Counted from the first letter of the stretch, positions 43,517 to 52,030 are shown. The stretch is DNA of 54,211 nucleotides from Blastocatellia bacterium (GCA_035573895.1 DATLZR010000019.1:1-54211), one strand, 5' to 3'. The notes: generated from the letters alone by a model not told the origin. Numbers and translations are program-made.

Positions 43517-44458
43517 TCATTCGGGATAAATGTGGGTGCCCGTATGGCCGCGAAAGGCCGCCAGCACGACTTCCGGTCGCGTGATGATGACCTCGCGTCC
43601 GCCGCGCTGGAGGAATGCGATGGCGGCTTCGATCTTCGGCCCCATGCTTCCGGGAGCGAAATGGCCTTCGGCCAGATAGCGTTGGGCTTCGGCGAGCGTC
43701 ATTCGCTCGATGTCTCGCTCATGGGGCGTGCCGAAGTTGAGCTTGACCTTCTCGACGGCCGTGAGATCGAGCAGTCGGTCGGCTCGGAGCGTCGTCGCCA
43801 GTAGACTTGACGCCAGGTCCTTATCCACAACGGCTTCGATGCCGACGAGCGTCCCGTCCTCGGCGAGCGCGACGGGGATACCTCCGCCGCCGGCGACGAT
43901 GACGATGACGCCACTCTCGAAAAGCCGAAGGATCACATCCTGCTCGATCAGACGAAGCGGCACCGGCGAGGGGACGACGCGCCGATACCCTCGATGCGCA
44001 TCTTCCACGAGCGTGTATCCCTTGCGCTGCAACTCCTCGGCTTGCGCTGCCGTGTAGAACGGGCCGATGGGTTTGGTCGGCGAGTGGAGGCGGGGATCCT
44101 GCCGATCCACGACGACCTGCGTGAGGACGGTCGCCACCGGACGCTCGATGCCGCTCCGGCGGAGCAGATTGTGCAGGGTGCGTTGAATGAGATACCCCAT
44201 CTCGCCCTGCGATTGAGCGACGCAGACATCGAGCGGCAGGTCGTAGGCTTTCCCCCGCGCCTCCTCGGCGCGGATGACGATGTTGCCGACCTGCGGGCCG
44301 TTACCGTGCGTGAGTGCGATCCGATGTCCGTCGCGGATCAACTCGACCACGCCGCCGAGCGATTCTTCCAGATTGGCGAGCTGCTCGGGGATCGTTCCGG
44401 CCTGGCCCGGTTTGATGAGGGCGTTGCCCCCCAGGGCGATGACGAGACGTTCGCTCAT
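43517..44458 (-). CDS. arcC: Carbamate kinase
   Basis: A 313-aa amino-acid-kinase-fold enzyme that makes ATP and carbamate from carbamoyl phosphate, or the reverse. Signatures: RLVIALGGNALIKPG (about 4-18), ALTHGNGPQVGNIVIRAEEA (about 48-67), GEMGYLIQRTL, VVDRQDPRL, KPIGPFY, VIVAGGGGIPV near 205, EAVVDKDLASSLLA near 224 and FAPGSMGPKIEAAI near 274. Full length. Its ATG overlaps the upstream GTPase stop (TGATG at 44456-44460), and the transcarbamylase starts 13 nt after its stop, so the three are one coupled operon. Confidence 0.96.
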   Translation of the reverse strand: MSERLVIALGGNALIKPGQAGTIPEQLANLEESLGGVVELIRDGHRIALTHGNGPQVGNIVIRAEEARGKAYDLPLDVCVAQSQGEMGYLIQRTLHNLLRRSGIERPVATVLTQVVVDRQDPRLHSPTKPIGPFYTAAQAEELQRKGYTLVEDAHRGYRRVVPSPVPLRLIEQDVILRLFESGVIVIVAGGGGIPVALAEDGTLVGIEAVVDKDLASSLLATTLRADRLLDLTAVEKVKLNFGTPHERDIERMTLAEAQRYLAEGHFAPGSMGPKIEAAIAFLQRGGREVIITRPEVVLAAFRGHTGTHIYPE

Positions 44459-45786
44459 CAGGCGTTCACCGTTGTGAGGAAATCTCGAAGGACATCGCCG
44501 AGCGTCGGCGGACCGACTTCTTCCAGCTCATACGCGACGCGACAGGTGGGATGTCGAATCTGCAGGACGCGGCGCAGATCCACCGGCGTGGCCACGAGCA
44601 CGACCTCGCACGGCGTGCCATTGATCGTCTCCTCCAGTTCGCGCATCTGCTCCGCGCCGTAGCCCATGGCCGGCAGTAGCGGTCCGATATGGGGATATTC
44701 GGCGAAGGTCTCGCGAATGCTCCCGACGGCGTAGGGACGGGGATCAACCAGCTCGCGCGCGCCGAACTGTCGCGCGGCGAGCACGCCGGCCCCATAGCTC
44801 ATCTCGCCATGCGTCAGCGTCGGCCCGTCTTCGACGACGAGCACGCGCCGATCGCGAATCGCTTCGGGCGTATCCACGACGATCGGCAGGTTCGCCTCGA
44901 TGACGAGCGCGTTCGGATTGAATGTGCGGATGTTGCGTCGCACAACGTCCACATCTTCGGGTCGCGCCGTATTGACCTTGCTGATGATGAGCACGTCGGC
45001 CCGCAGGAAGTTCACTTCGCCGGGAAAATACGCGCGTTCGTGTCCGGGCCGATGCGGATCCACGAGCACGATCTCCAGGTCGGGAACGAAGAAGGGGAGA
45101 TCGTTGTTTCCTCCGTCCCAGATGAGAACATCGGCCTCTGCCTCCGCCTGACGCACGATGCGCGCGTAATCCACGCCGGCGTAGACGATCACGCCGTTGC
45201 GCAAATGCGGCTCGTATTCCTCCATCTCCTCGATGGTGCAGTTGTAGCGGCGAAGATCATCGAGCGTCTCGAACCGTTGCACGACCTGCTGGGAGAGATC
45301 GCCATAGGGCATGGGGTGACGCACGACGACGACGCGGCGCCCCATCTCGCGGAGCAGCCGGGCGATCTTGCGACTCGCCGGACTCTTGCCGCAGCCCGTG
45401 CGCACGGCGCAGACGGAGATGACGGGCCGGTTCGCCCGCAGCATGGTCGCCCGCGCGCCGAGCAACCGAAAGTCGGCGCCTCGCGCCAGCGCCCGCGCCG
45501 CCGCGTGCATGACGTGTTCGTGCGAAACATCGCTGTAGGAGAAAACGACCTGGTCAATCGCATGCTCCTCGATCAAGCGTTCCAGGTCCTCCTCCGGGTA
45601 AATGGGCACGCCGTCGGGATACAACTCGCCGGCCAGCTCCGGCGGATAGCGCCGCCCTTCGATGTTGGGAATCTGCGCCGCCGTGAAGGCGACCACCTCA
45701 TACTGCGGGTTGTCCCGAAAAACGAGGTTGAAGTTGTGAAAATCTCGACCGGCCGCTCCCATGATCAGAACGCGCGTGCGCTTCAT
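44458..45786 (-). CDS. COG2403 GTPase / cyclic 2,3-diphosphoglycerate synthetase-like protein
   Basis: A 442-aa protein of the family named after the archaeal cyclic 2,3-diphosphoglycerate synthetase. Residues 1-115 are a Rossmann-like domain (RVLIMGAAGRDFHNFNLVFRDN). A P-loop TGCGKSPASRKIARLL follows (G131-C-G-K-S135), then VVRHPMPYGDL, DVLIWDGGNNDLPFF near 220 and an ADVLIISKVNTA segment near 262 in place of NKxD. A C-terminal domain ends VATPVDLRRVL...LEEVGPPTLGDVL. Bacterial members have no proven reaction. Heading an operon with carbamate kinase and a transcarbamylase argues for a role in carbamoyl-phosphate chemistry rather than cDPG synthesis, which is inference. The Shine-Dalgarno is GAGGAGAG. 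Confidence 0.85.
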   Translation of the reverse strand: MKRTRVLIMGAAGRDFHNFNLVFRDNPQYEVVAFTAAQIPNIEGRRYPPELAGELYPDGVPIYPEEDLERLIEEHAIDQVVFSYSDVSHEHVMHAAARALARGADFRLLGARATMLRANRPVISVCAVRTGCGKSPASRKIARLLREMGRRVVVVRHPMPYGDLSQQVVQRFETLDDLRRYNCTIEEMEEYEPHLRNGVIVYAGVDYARIVRQAEAEADVLIWDGGNNDLPFFVPDLEIVLVDPHRPGHERAYFPGEVNFLRADVLIISKVNTARPEDVDVVRRNIRTFNPNALVIEANLPIVVDTPEAIRDRRVLVVEDGPTLTHGEMSYGAGVLAARQFGARELVDPRPYAVGSIRETFAEYPHIGPLLPAMGYGAEQMRELEETINGTPCEVVLVATPVDLRRVLQIRHPTCRVAYELEEVGPPTLGDVLRDFLTTVNA

Positions 45787-46020
45787 ACGGTCGCTCTCCT
45801 CGGAAACCTCATCAAGCTTCTGAAGTGCTCCCTTGCCTTCACCCGGTTACTTCTCCGGCACCCGAAGACCGGCAGGGCTACTGCGCTTTTCCGGGACAAA
45901 TCCGTAGCCAGATAAAAGCCACCGGTGAGGGGACGAGTCGGTGAATCCGGCCGCTTTCTTCATTCATCACCCACCTCCGTCTGCAAAAACGTCAACCGGC
46001 AGCTTCCCTGCCGGGTATTG

Positions 46021-46035
46021 TGCAAGATGCGTGCC
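46021..46035 (-). promoter_or_regulatory. Sigma-54 (-24/-12) promoter of the COG2403-arcC-transcarbamylase operon
   Basis: On the minus strand the site reads GGCACG-CATC-TTGCA: -24 GG at 46035-46034 and -12 GC at 46023-46022 with exactly 10 nt between. It matches TGGCACG-N4-TTGCA except for C in place of the first T. Transcription would begin near 46010, leaving a leader of about 225 nt that opens with a CCGGCAG/CTGCCGG hairpin (45996-46014). Confidence 0.7.
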
Positions 46036-46126
46036 GTACTGGGAGAGTTATACAACACCGAACCTGAATGTGAAAGATCAAATGCTTGGTCGGCGGCGGA
46101 GCGATCCCGAATGAAGGAGCACCAGC

Positions 46127-46146
46127 CGATTCCCGCAAGGGAGTCG
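46127..46146. promoter_or_regulatory. Candidate enhancer-binding (UAS) palindrome upstream of the sigma-54 promoter
   Basis: CGATTCCC-GCAA-GGGAGTCG is an inverted repeat with 7 of 8 pairs matched, centred about 125 bp upstream of the predicted start. That is the usual distance for a sigma-54 activator site. An 11-bp direct repeat TCTGCAAAAAC also flanks the promoter (45980-45990 and 46160-46170). Confidence 0.45.
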
Positions 46147-46214
46147 AGTTCCCGTTGATTCTGCAAAAACCCTGCCTCCAGGACGGGCTGCGAAATCGTC
46201 TCGCTCTCCAAATC

Positions 46215-47075
46215 TCAGACGGATCGTTCGAGCACAAGCGTCCGTTCGATTCCCTGAAGATCTTTTACCACCTCAACCACCCGCCACACGGAGGCGTCAA
46301 TGATCGCTTGAATCTGGCGATACTGGCCGTAGCCCATTTCGCAGATCAAAAAGCCCCCGGGAACAAGAAACCGAGGGCTTTCATGGAGCAGCCGTCGGTG
46401 AACCTCCAGCGGGTCTTCACCCGCGAACAAAGCAACGGCCGGTTCATACTCACGGACCTCGCGAGGCAGTGTGTCCGCCTCCTGCTCGGCGATGTAGGGG
46501 GGATTGGCGACGATGAAATCCGCCTGAATGGGCTGCTTCTGCTGTTGCAAGGCGGAGAACAGGTCGCTTTGCAGGAATTCGATGCGCTCGGCCACGCCAT
46601 GCCGTTCGGCATTCCGTCGGGCTACAGCTAGGGCCGATTCGGAGATGTCCAGAGCCAGAAGATGAGCCGTTGGCAGATGAACGGCCAGGGCGATGGAAAT
46701 GCAACCGGATCCCGTGCCGACATCAATGATGAGCGGCCGGGACGCGCGATTGCGCACGAGCACCTGCTCGACGATGAGTTCCGTTTCCGGTCGGGGGATG
46801 AGCACATCGGGCGTGACCAGGAAATCAAGACCGTAGAACTCTTGATGTCCGGTGATGTATTGCAGCGGTTCGCCTCGAGCCCGACGGGCCACAGCATCGC
46901 GGAACCGATGAAGTGTTTCTTCGGCCAGCACCTCTTCCGGTCGGGTCAGAATATAGATGCGATCCTTGCGCAGGATCTCGGCCAGAAGCGTCATCGCCGT
47001 CAAACGCGGTTCCGACACACCGGCGCGGGCGAGTTCCTCTGTGGCCGAGGCAACAGCCTGGCGAATCGTCACCAT
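46215..47075 (-). CDS. prmC: Peptide chain release factor N5-glutamine methyltransferase
   Basis: A 286-aa SAM-dependent methyltransferase that modifies the GGQ glutamine of release factors RF1/RF2. The N-terminal helical domain (about 1-80) contains RARGEPLQYITGHQEFYGLDF. The catalytic domain has VLIPRPETELIVEQVL, the SAM loop IIDVGTGSGCISIALA near 115-130, LALDISESALAVARRNAE and the diagnostic NPPYIAEQE near 190. It ends with LVLERSV. It is downstream of the secreted-protein gene with 17 nt between, so probably the last gene of the rph operon. No clear Shine-Dalgarno precedes the ATG. Confidence 0.96.
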   Translation of the reverse strand: MVTIRQAVASATEELARAGVSEPRLTAMTLLAEILRKDRIYILTRPEEVLAEETLHRFRDAVARRARGEPLQYITGHQEFYGLDFLVTPDVLIPRPETELIVEQVLVRNRASRPLIIDVGTGSGCISIALAVHLPTAHLLALDISESALAVARRNAERHGVAERIEFLQSDLFSALQQQKQPIQADFIVANPPYIAEQEADTLPREVREYEPAVALFAGEDPLEVHRRLLHESPRFLVPGGFLICEMGYGQYRQIQAIIDASVWRVVEVVKDLQGIERTLVLERSV

Positions 47076-47092
47076 TGACGGCAGGGCGGGGA

Positions 47093-47626
47093 TTACGGAG
47101 ACAGGACCTTGAAACTGCGGGCCATGAGGTCCGTTCGGTTGCGGATCGAGCGCAGCACCTCGACCCGACCTTCAAACTGCAGGACGTAAAGAGTCGTCTC
47201 GTCGGTCTTGAGGTAGTAATAGCGGGCCAGCTTTCGCTTGCCCCGATGGGTGAACTCGAAGGTGAGGACCACGGAATCCGGATACGATCCGCCGAACGGC
47301 TCCAGCGAACCCCGAACGAATCCGGGACGGAAGCGAAAGGCCGTCTCTTCGTCGCGGGCCGCATAGTCGCGCGGAGTGACATGAGGCTCCACCTTGAACT
47401 GGCGGATGCGCAGCAATCCCTCTTCGCTGTTGTTGTAGATGATGTCAGTGACGGTATTGCCGGCTCCATCCTGATAGGTGACAGGCTCCCACTGATCGCG
47501 CAGCCGGAGGCTGTATCGTCCCTGCGGATCCTTGAACTCTCGTTCCTCCGGGCGCGGCTGTGGGGTTTGTGCCGCTGCCCACGCCAGCTCCAGCATCACG
47601 AACAAAAGGAAAGCGGAAGACCACAT
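47093..47626 (-). CDS. Secreted PsbP/DUF1795-like protein of unknown function
   Basis: A 177-aa exported protein. The signal peptide MWSSAFLLFVMLELAWAAAQ is followed by an alpha/beta domain (FKDPQGRYSLRLRDQWEPVTYQDG...TDIIYNNSEEGLLRIRQFKV...VVLTFEFTHRGKRKLARYYYLKTDETTLYVLQF...NRTDLMARSFKVL). The pattern of a GRYSLRLP-like start, a central antiparallel sheet and a closing ...MARSFKVL helix resembles PsbP/DcrB-type folds. I start at ATG 47626 because it begins the signal peptide. An ATG at 47764 overlaps the rph stop (ATGA) and has GGGAG upstream, giving 46 extra residues of disordered sequence; coupling from there cannot be excluded. Confidence 0.7.
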   Translation of the reverse strand: MWSSAFLLFVMLELAWAAAQTPQPRPEEREFKDPQGRYSLRLRDQWEPVTYQDGAGNTVTDIIYNNSEEGLLRIRQFKVEPHVTPRDYAARDEETAFRFRPGFVRGSLEPFGGSYPDSVVLTFEFTHRGKRKLARYYYLKTDETTLYVLQFEGRVEVLRSIRNRTDLMARSFKVLSP

Positions 47627-47760
47627 TGTTCCCTCTCTTTCTCTGCGCTCGCGCCGATCAGGCCTCGTGGCCCGGTTCCCCCTTTGGTCCGGCGGAGGTG
47701 CACATTCAGAAGCGCCGATTTCGCTTTCTCCGGGCCTGTGAGAAATCAGCGAGGCAAAGA

Positions 47761-48513
47761 TCATGTGAGTTCTCCCAGCACGGCCTTCTGCGCGGCGAGG
47801 ACTGTCGGGAGGCCTCGCCTGGCCAGTTCGAGCAATGTCATCAACTGCTCGGTCGTGAACGGTTGCTTCTCCGCCGTTCCCTGAATTTCGACGAAGCGAC
47901 CGTCATCGGTGGCGACCACATTCATATCCACTTCCGCGCGACTATCTTCGGCGTAACACAGATCGAGCATGGGCGTCCCGTCAACAATGCCCACGCTGAC
48001 GGCAGCCAGGTAATTTCTCACCGGCAGCGTGGGGAGGACTCCCTGAGCGATCAACCGTCGGAGAGCCAGCACCAGAGCCACGAAGGCCCCGGTGATCGAG
48101 GCGATGCGCGTGCCGCCGTCGGCCTGGATGACATCGCAATCCACTAAAAAGGTGCGCTCGCCGAGCTGATCCAAATCTACGACGGCGCGAAGGCTGCGTC
48201 CGATCAGACGCTGAATCTCCTGGGTGCGACCCGATAGGGCGCCACGGCTCGCCTCTCGCGGTGTGCGGGATTCCGTCGAACGCGGCAGCAGAGCGTACTC
48301 CGCTGTGATCCATCCCCGTCCCGTTCCTCGAAGAAACGGCGGGACGCGATCCTCCACGCTGACGGTGCAGATGACTTTGGTGTCTCCACAGGCGACGAGG
48401 ACGGAGCCTTCGGCGAATTTAATGAAGTCGGGGGTGATCGTCAGTCGCCGTAGCTCATCGGGGCGTCGGCCATCGCAGCGGATGATGTCCTCTTGTTCCA
48501 CCGATGACATCAA
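47761..48513 (-). CDS. rph: Ribonuclease PH
   Basis: A 250-aa phosphorolytic exoribonuclease that trims tRNA 3' ends. Signatures: [70 protein letters not shown] (about 10-80), [20 protein letters not shown] (about 96-115), [26 protein letters not shown], then [32 protein letters not shown] and [12 protein letters not shown]. All phosphate-site residues look present. The start overlaps the upstream coiled-coil gene by 4 nt (ATGA at 48510-48513), with a second ATG right after. Confidence 0.97.
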   Translation of the reverse strand: MMSSVEQEDIIRCDGRRPDELRRLTITPDFIKFAEGSVLVACGDTKVICTVSVEDRVPPFLRGTGRGWITAEYALLPRSTESRTPREASRGALSGRTQEIQRLIGRSLRAVVDLDQLGERTFLVDCDVIQADGGTRIASITGAFVALVLALRRLIAQGVLPTLPVRNYLAAVSVGIVDGTPMLDLCYAEDSRAEVDMNVVATDDGRFVEIQGTAEKQPFTTEQLMTLLELARRGLPTVLAAQKAVLGELT

Positions 48514-48974
48514 TGTCCCTTGGGTTGCGAGGAAGAGACACTCTCACCCATCTCGGCGGCGAGTTGATCCACCTGTTGCTGCACTTCATTGAGGGAGGCC
48601 TCCAGACTCTCGGCCTCGAATGCCGCGACTTTCAATTGCTGCTCCATGTCGGCGATTTCGTTCTCCAGGCGCTGGCGCCAGGCATCCAGAGCAGCGATCT
48701 GTTGTTCTTCTTCGGGGGTGAGCGTGCTTCCCGGTGATTCCTTCAATCGGCGGGTGATGCGGGCGATCAGTTCCCGCGTCCGCGCTCGGATTTCTGCGCT
48801 CTCTCGCCGCTGTCCGTCCAGCGTGTGACGCATCTGATGAAGGCGACGAAGCAATCCCTCACGGGCGAGTCGAAGTTGCTCCAGTTCGTCGCGCAGTTCC
48901 AACAATCGTTGCCATTTCGAGAGCCGATCTTCCAGGTCGGCGGGTGGCGTCGCGAAAAGGTTCGTGTTGAACAT
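48510..48974 (-). CDS. Coiled-coil protein of unknown function
   Basis: A 154-aa protein that is almost wholly coiled coil: about residues 12-75 ([36 protein letters not shown]...) and 85-145 ([53 protein letters not shown]). It has no signal peptide or membrane segment. No family is recognised. It starts 22 nt downstream of the tmRNA 3' end with no terminator between and no good Shine-Dalgarno (GAGTGGCAGACT before the ATG), and it overlaps rph. It may be translated from the tmRNA read-through transcript. Confidence 0.75.
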   Translation of the reverse strand: MFNTNLFATPPADLEDRLSKWQRLLELRDELEQLRLAREGLLRRLHQMRHTLDGQRRESAEIRARTRELIARITRRLKESPGSTLTPEEEQQIAALDAWRQRLENEIADMEQQLKVAAFEAESLEASLNEVQQQVDQLAAEMGESVSSSQPKGH

Positions 48975-48996
48975 AGTCTGCCACTCAGAAAAGAAC

Positions 48997-49350
48997 TGGT
49001 GGAGGTGAGCGGAATCGAACCGCTGTCCGGAGGCCTTCAGCGCGAGGATCTACATACGTAGTCGCTTCTCAGCGTGTCGTCACTCGTGGAGGCGAAGCGA
49101 CCCGCGCCACGAGCCACGCGATCGGCATCTGTGTCGCTGGCACTGGCCGACCGACAGCGCCAGCCAAGCCCGATGAGGTGACGTTCTGACCCTCACGCAC
49201 GGGCGTTGTGAGGGAGAACGTGGCTGTCTTTAAGCAGCCATTTGATACTGCGTGTTGGCAGTTATTGTGTCCCGTGCCTGTTACGGGCCGGCACGGCCCC
49301 CGGTATGCACCTCGTCGCCTCCGTACCTCCGTCGAACCCATTGCACCCCC
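48997..49350 (-). ncRNA. ssrA: tmRNA (transfer-messenger RNA)
   Basis: A 354-nt tmRNA that rescues stalled ribosomes. The 5' end GGGGGTGCAATGGGTTCGACGG pairs with the 3' CACCTCC-ACCA (7 bp, one G-U), and the T arm is GCGGTTCGATTCCGC. CCA is encoded at 48999-48997. The tag frame, in the usual place after a pseudoknot-like GC stem, runs GCC (49259) to TAA (49230) and encodes ANTQYQMAA, with the expected final AA for ClpXP. GC-rich pseudoknots fill 49070-49215. Confidence 0.97.
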
Positions 49351-49363
49351 ACTTCAGTCAGGA

Positions 49364-49393
49364 ATTCTATCACCGCCCTTACTCGCCGGTCAA
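49364..49393 (-). promoter_or_regulatory. tmRNA promoter
   Basis: On the minus strand: TTGACC (49393-49388), 18-nt spacer, TAGAAT (49369-49364), then 13 nt to the mature 5' end. A short leader would be removed by RNase P. Otherwise 49394-49594 shows no gene. Confidence 0.7.
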
Positions 49394-49594
49394 CGCAGTT
49401 GTCCGTCACGCGCCGTGGCGAAGCTCACCCCTGTCAGGGGTCGTATCATCACCGGAGCGAGAGTCCGCTGTGCCCGCGGCCGAGGCCTCACTGCGCCGGG
49501 CGCGAAGGAGTTCGCAGGATCTCGGGCGGCAGCACTCGCTCCAGGAGAACTCTTCGAGAGAACGCACCCGTTGGTATGCAGGCAGATGGACCAA

Positions 49595-49624
49595 TTGATT
49601 GAACCGATCGAGGACGGCTATAAT
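49595..49624 (+). promoter_or_regulatory. bshC promoter next to its start codon
   Basis: TTGATT (49595-49600), 18-nt spacer, TATAAT (49619-49624, consensus). The predicted start of transcription (about 49631) is 5 nt before the ATG at 49636, leaving no room for a Shine-Dalgarno. Confidence 0.6.
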
Positions 49625-49635
49625 TGCCCGTCATC

Positions 49636-51321
49636 ATGACCGTGCCACGGAGCAATAGTGATCGCTTGTCCCCCGCATCGGTTGAGCATCGGGATGAGCG
49701 CTTGCGGGTCTCCTTCACGGACATTCCTCACACTCCTCGCTTGTTCGTTGACTTTGTCTGCAACTTCGCTCAGGTGAGCGAGTTTTATGGCCCGATGCAA
49801 CGATCCGATCGTCCATTGAGCGCGTGGGCCGAAGACGTGGCGGGCCGGGCGCGCTGGCGACGTTTACTTGTGGATGTCCTGCGCGATCAGAACCGTCGCT
49901 TCGGAGGCGATGACGTCACGCAGGCCAACATTGACCGGCTGGCGGATTCCGGCTGCGTGGCCATCGTCACCGGTCAGCAAGCGGGACTCTTTACCGGTCC
50001 CCTGCTCACGCTCTACAAAGCCCTCACCGCCATTACCGTTGCGGCTGAGCTTCAGCGTCAGGGTATAGCGGCAGTGCCCGTTTTCTGGATCAACAGCGAG
50101 GATCACGATTTCGATGAGGTGAATCACTGTGGGGTCGTCGGGCGCGATGGTCAGTGGACGGAGATTCGTTATGCCGGAGCGGAGGAGGACCTCGGCAAGC
50201 CCGTCGCCGATCTCGTTCTGACAGGCGATATTGATCGGGCCATCGGCGAGTTGCTCGCCGCGCTCCCGAATTCGGAGTTCCTTCCTCAAATTGAAGCCGA
50301 CCTGCGGTCGAGTTATCGGGCGGGGACTCGATTCGTCGAGGGATTCGCCCGGTTGCTGATGCGGATGCTCGGTGGTACCGGCTTGATTTTGTTCGATCCG
50401 TCGGATGCCCGGTTGAAACCGGCGCTCGTGCCGCTCTTTCGTCAGGTTCTCGCGCAATCCCGCCCTCTGGGAGCCGCTCTGCGGAAGCAAACGGAGATGC
50501 TTCAAAACCGGGGCTATCGCCCACCGATTCATCTGACCGAGGACAGCACGTTCCTTTTTTTCCGGGAGCAGGGGAAGCGGTATCCCCTGGTGTGGATGGG
50601 GGATCGAGTGGGGGTCAAGGGCGGGGCAACGACCTTCACCGAGCAGGAGGTGCTCGATCTCATCGCCGAAGAGCCCCATCGGTTCAGTCCGAACGTGGCC
50701 CTGCGTCCTCTGGTTCAAGACACGCTCCTGCCGACACTCGTTTACATCGGAGGGCCGACCGAGATCGCCTACTTCGCTCAGCTCACGCCACTCTATCCGG
50801 CTTGTGATGTGATCGAACCCGCGATCTGGCCGCGCGCGTCGCTCACACTCGTTGAATCGCGATATGCAGCGATGATGGCCAAATACGCCCTTCGACTCAC
50901 CGACCTCTTTGCCGGAGCGGATGCCGCGCGTGCGGTCGTCGTAGAGCGATCTTTGAAACACGATCATCTCGATCTTTTCAATCGCGCCGAGGAGGTGGTG
51001 GCCGAGCAATTGGCTCACCTGCGGCAGATTCTCGTCGAGGTGGATCCGACGCTCGACCGACCGGCCCTCAAAGCCATCGAGAAAGTGCGCCATCAGATCG
51101 CGAGCCTCCGCCGTCATTACATTGATGCCCGCGCCCACCGTGATGCCATTCTCACCCAGCAGATTCAGCGGCTCACAACGATTCTCACTCCGGGCAGGAA
51201 ATTGCAGGAGCGCGAGCTGAACGGATTTTACTTCTTCGCCCGCTACGGCTATAGCATCCTTGAGCGTATACGCCGGGAGATCGAGGTTCCCTCTCTCGAT
51301 CATCGGCTCATTTTTCTCTAA
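49636..51321 (+). CDS. bshC: Bacillithiol biosynthesis cysteine-adding enzyme BshC
   Basis: A 561-aa BshC, which joins cysteine to glucosaminyl-malate in the last step of bacillithiol synthesis. Signatures: LFVDFVCNFAQVSEFYG, VTGQQAGLFTGPLLTLYKALTAI (about 115-137), VPVFWINSEDHDFDEVNHCGV near 150, a FLFFREQGKRYPLVW region, FSPNVALRPLVQDTLLPTLVYIGGPTEIAYFAQLTPLY near 345-382, then the coiled coil and the C-terminal LQERELNGFYFFARYG. Length is usual (about 540). The ATG at 49636 is next to a -10 box with no ribosome-binding site; a TTG at 49702 would remove 22 poorly conserved residues. bshA/bshB are not in the window. Confidence 0.95.
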   Translation: MTVPRSNSDRLSPASVEHRDERLRVSFTDIPHTPRLFVDFVCNFAQVSEFYGPMQRSDRPLSAWAEDVAGRARWRRLLVDVLRDQNRRFGGDDVTQANIDRLADSGCVAIVTGQQAGLFTGPLLTLYKALTAITVAAELQRQGIAAVPVFWINSEDHDFDEVNHCGVVGRDGQWTEIRYAGAEEDLGKPVADLVLTGDIDRAIGELLAALPNSEFLPQIEADLRSSYRAGTRFVEGFARLLMRMLGGTGLILFDPSDARLKPALVPLFRQVLAQSRPLGAALRKQTEMLQNRGYRPPIHLTEDSTFLFFREQGKRYPLVWMGDRVGVKGGATTFTEQEVLDLIAEEPHRFSPNVALRPLVQDTLLPTLVYIGGPTEIAYFAQLTPLYPACDVIEPAIWPRASLTLVESRYAAMMAKYALRLTDLFAGADAARAVVVERSLKHDHLDLFNRAEEVVAEQLAHLRQILVEVDPTLDRPALKAIEKVRHQIASLRRHYIDARAHRDAILTQQIQRLTTILTPGRKLQERELNGFYFFARYGYSILERIRREIEVPSLDHRLIFL

Positions 51322-51339
51322 ACCATTTCACCGGAGGTG

Positions 51340-51801
51340 ATGCCCCCGGCAGCGAAACACAGCCAGAACGCCATGTCGCCCCTTGTGCTTCCCTCTTTCA
51401 TCGTCCGGGAGATCGAGTGCCATGCCCGGGAGACTGCTCCCGAGGAATGCTGTGGGTTGCTCGGAGGGAAGGGAAGAGTCGTGGAGAGTCTCTACCGGCT
51501 GCGCAACGTGGCCGAGACTCCGGAGACGCGTTACTGGGCCGATGTGAAGGATGTCTTCGCTGCTTTCCGCCTCATGCGCCAGCGAGGCCAAAAGTTGTTG
51601 GGAATTTATCACTCGCATCCCCGGGGGGAACCCCGCCCGTCCGAGACCGATATTCGTCAGGCGTACTACCCCGAGGCCGTCTATTTCATCATCACGCTGG
51701 AGCCGACTGTGTGCCTGCGGGCTTATCGGATTGTGGGGGGAGAGGTGGAGGATGTCTCCTACGATGTGGCGGATGACTTGCTCTGCGGTTCCACACGGTG
51801 A
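51340..51801 (+). CDS. M67-family (JAMM/MPN) metallopeptidase
   Basis: A 153-aa JAB1/MPN domain protein. The JAMM zinc motif is complete: E in APEECCGLLGG (about residue 34), then GIYHSHPRGEPRPSETDIRQAYYPEA (HxHP-x8-S-x2-D, about 88-113). Bacterial members cleave C-terminal tails of sulfur-carrier or ubiquitin-like proteins (for example MoaD/ThiS fusions, CysO). No such partner is adjacent. GGAGGTG lies directly before the ATG at 51340, which is unusually close; ATG 51373 (MSPLVLPSF) matches family length better but has no site. It follows bshC by 18 nt. Confidence 0.9.
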   Translation: MPPAAKHSQNAMSPLVLPSFIVREIECHARETAPEECCGLLGGKGRVVESLYRLRNVAETPETRYWADVKDVFAAFRLMRQRGQKLLGIYHSHPRGEPRPSETDIRQAYYPEAVYFIITLEPTVCLRAYRIVGGEVEDVSYDVADDLLCGSTR

Positions 51802-51886
51802 CCGATCCCCGGGAAAGGACTGGAGAATGCGCGAACCAGGACAGTCTTCGCTCGCTCGGAATGACGAACAACGGGAAGAGCAGGTG

Positions 51887-51903
51887 TCGTGACATTGTCA
51901 CGA
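51887..51903. promoter_or_regulatory. Perfect palindrome TCGTGACATTGTCACGA (possible operator)
   Basis: Two 8-nt arms, TCGTGACA and TGTCACGA, flank a single T. The size and symmetry fit a dimeric regulator site. It lies 85 nt after the M67 gene and 208 nt before cdaA. Confidence 0.45.
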
Positions 51904-51994
51904 GAGGTTGGGCGTCTCCCGACCAAGCGTCGAAGATGCTCTCCCGATGCAAGAGGTTGCGTTGATCCCTTCCGATGGGGCGCGCTCATCGTGA

Positions 51995-52030
51995 GCACCT
52001 GCTTTTCATCCTATCCGGGCAAGCAGGTGC
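51995..52030. other. Inverted repeat upstream of cdaA
   Basis: GCACCTGCTT (51995-52004) and AAGCAGGTGC (52021-52030) are perfect 10-nt arms around a 16-nt loop containing TTCATCCTATCCGGGC, faintly like the loop of the dispersed hairpin repeat. There is no T run on the plus strand. The rest of 51802-52110 holds no gene. Confidence 0.4.

Noticed and set aside
49864-51303. 479-codon minus frame opposite bshC
   Set aside because: Shadow; BshC motifs are intact on the plus strand.
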